A stretch of DNA of 13,939 nt, taken from positions 1-13,939 of the forward strand of contig CAJUPP010000082.1 in assembly GCA_910588325.1 (NCBI GenBank). The letters are read 5' to 3'. The notes beneath the pieces were generated by a model, which made no database searches, was not told the origin of the DNA, and was given only the letters and a program-made list of their open reading frames with translations. This stretch comes from an uncultured Hungatella sp. Lineage in GTDB: Bacteria > Bacillota > Clostridia > Lachnospirales > Lachnospiraceae. Position numbers and translations under genes: made by a program. Shown here piece after piece: positions 12,818 to 13,939 of the stretch. How positions within the stretch are numbered: the stretch's first letter is position 1; each line of letters begins with the position of its first letter.

Positions 12818-13822
12818 CTATAAAAGTACCTCCTTATAAACTCTCAGCACATTTCCGTGAAACACGGCCTCAATCTCCGATTCCGTAAATCCCTGTCTTC
12901 TCATCTCATTTTCCAGAATAGGCAGATCTGCGCAGGATTTCATCTCCAGGTCTCCTCCGATTCCGTCGAAATCAGAGCCCAAACCGATACAGCCGATTCC
13001 TCCTACCTGTCTCATATGCTTTATATGGCGCACCATATCAGACACCCGGCTTTTCATCTTCTCCTCTTCCTTTCCCACCTCAGGTACCCTGAGAAAAGGC
13101 GGGTAATAATTGATTCCCAGTACCCCTCCCCGATCTCCCATCTGTCGGATCATCTCGTCGGTTAAGTTTCTGACACATCCGTTGGTCAGCGCCCTGGCAT
13201 TGGAATGGCTGGCTACAAAAGGCTTTTGGGTATATCGAAACACATCCCAGACTCCCGCGTCGTTTAGATGGGAGACATCAATAATCATTCCCAGCCTCTC
13301 CATCTCCTCCAGAAATGCAATGCCTGTCTCCGTAAGCCCATGCTCTGTATCTGGAATTCCGATGGATCCGGAGCCTCTTGTATCTCTGCAGCTTGGGTAT
13401 CCCAGCTCATTGGGGTGGTTCCACAACAGGGTCATCATCCGCACGCCCAGGCGGTAGAAATCCCGAAGATAAGACAGCTTTCCCTGACAGACAGCGCCCT
13501 CCTCGATGGTTAAAAGGGCGGACATGCGGCCTGCTTTCCGGTTTTCTTCTATGTCTTTGTAGGATGTAGCCACGCTGATTAAGTCTTTGTTTTTCTCCAT
13601 CTCCTGATAGAATACGTCCAGAAGATTCATAGCGTACTCAAAAGGCTGCTTTTCCCTCGCGATAGATGTAAAGAGAGCAAAATTCTGGACTGCGTAATCG
13701 CCTTGTTTCATTTTCTCCAGATCTACTTGAAAATGATTGCTTCGAATTCCGACATCCTCTCCCCTGCTCTGGGCGTAATAAATCTCTGCTATAGTATCAC
13801 AGTGCATATCTGCAACTTTCAT
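12818..13822 (-). CDS. Membrane dipeptidase family protein (peptidase M19)
   Basis: This 334-residue zinc dipeptidase of the M19 (renal dipeptidase) family hydrolyses dipeptides, including in known members those with a D-residue at the C-terminal side. The metal and active-site motifs are intact: DMHCDT (His7, Asp9), IEEG (Glu107, the bridging glutamate), VSHLND (His185), ASHSNAR (His206) and LGSDFDG (Asp284), ending with the GNVLRV motif. There is no signal peptide, so it is cytosolic. The length fits bacterial members. The ATG follows GGAGG seven bases upstream. It lies 182 bp upstream of the binding-protein gene on the same strand with no strong terminator between them, so some read-through is possible. 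A link to the transporter substrate is only a suggestion. Confidence 0.95.
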   Translation of the reverse strand: MKVADMHCDTIAEIYYAQSRGEDVGIRSNHFQVDLEKMKQGDYAVQNFALFTSIAREKQPFEYAMNLLDVFYQEMEKNKDLISVATSYKDIEENRKAGRMSALLTIEEGAVCQGKLSYLRDFYRLGVRMMTLLWNHPNELGYPSCRDTRGSGSIGIPDTEHGLTETGIAFLEEMERLGMIIDVSHLNDAGVWDVFRYTQKPFVASHSNARALTNGCVRNLTDEMIRQMGDRGGVLGINYYPPFLRVPEVGKEEEKMKSRVSDMVRHIKHMRQVGGIGCIGLGSDFDGIGGDLEMKSCADLPILENEMRRQGFTESEIEAVFHGNVLRVYKEVLL

Positions 13823-13849
13823 TTTGATCCTCCTGCTTTATGTATTCTG

Positions 13850-13893
13850 GGTTCGCTTTCGGATTTTGTCCTCTCTTCGTTCGGACGCGAACC
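13850..13893. repeat. Hairpin in the dipeptidase leader
   Basis: Arms GGTTCGC (13850-13856) and GCGAACC (13887-13893) are perfectly complementary, with a small inner GTCC/GGAC pairing. They lie between the predicted promoter and the start codon of the dipeptidase. The function is unknown. Confidence 0.45.
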
Positions 13894-13900
13894 GGCGCCA

Positions 13901-13924
13901 GTATAATCTTTATCAAGATTATAC
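13901..13924. promoter_or_regulatory. Perfect palindrome with embedded extended -10 upstream of the dipeptidase
   Basis: Arms GTATAATCTT (13901-13910) and AAGATTATAC (13915-13924) are perfectly complementary around TATC. On the minus strand TGGTATAAT (-10 at 13918-13923) forms an extended -10 that would serve the dipeptidase. The matching -35 would fall just past the window edge. An operator overlapping the promoter is a reasonable reading. Confidence 0.5.
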
Positions 13925-13926
13925 CA

Positions 13927-13939
13927 TGTCCTCCGGACA
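13927..13939. repeat. Short inverted repeat at the window edge
   Basis: TGTCC (13927-13931) and GGACA (13935-13939) flank TCC. It is cut by the window end and may be part of a larger structure. Confidence 0.3.

Noticed and set aside
12768..12822. Terminator after the dipeptidase (TATAGTG with CACTATA)
   Set aside because: The arms are short, A/T-rich and far apart, and no T-run follows, so I do not call it.

Overview
This window looks like a chromosomal segment from an anaerobic, spore-forming Clostridia-class Firmicute, most likely a gut Lachnospiraceae. The reasons are the spoVAD-spoVAE pair, AGGAGG-type ribosome binding sites, lipoproteins with Thr/Ala/Glu-rich linkers, a class A penicillin-binding protein of clostridial type, and an extracellular FMN/FAD reductase lipoprotein of the kind common in gut Clostridia. 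Family calls come from reading motifs by eye. No database search was possible.

Layout. Positions 1-240 hold a non-coding 41-bp tandem repeat that alternates two variants. It is followed by a roughly 130-bp imperfect palindrome (243-373). A textbook promoter at 453-481 drives a bifunctional class A PBP (504-3203, plus strand), which ends in a strong terminator. Next on the minus strand is the 3' stump of a GH127 glycosidase gene (3277-3675), followed at higher coordinates by spoVAE and spoVAD, a sporulation pair with no spoVAC beside it. A three-cysteine Rrf2-family regulator (5328-5741, plus) is divergent from spoVAD and has its own promoter.

From 5977 to the right end every gene is on the minus strand. 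In transcription order, right to left, they are an M19 dipeptidase, a TrpX-type substrate-binding lipoprotein, its permease, its ATPase, a TetR-family regulator, and a large surface lipoprotein reductase with two FMN-binding domains fused to a fumarate-reductase-like FAD domain. The permease and ATPase overlap by one base. The TetR gene starts 12 bp after the ATPase, so these three look like one operon.

The most interesting region is 5977-12741. An ABC importer, a TetR regulator and an extracellular flavin reductase lie together. The reductase has its own SigA-like promoter (8765-8793), with a perfect palindrome (8739-8755) just after the predicted start of transcription. The binding-protein gene has a SigA-like promoter whose -10 box lies inside a different perfect palindrome (12731-12745). 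The reductase keeps the catalytic Arg and the HHTMGG motif of fumarate reductases. However, the Q-x-H-P substrate-binding His appears replaced by Met, so its electron acceptor is probably not fumarate. My working inference is a regulated module that uses an unidentified small organic acceptor outside the cell and imports a related compound.
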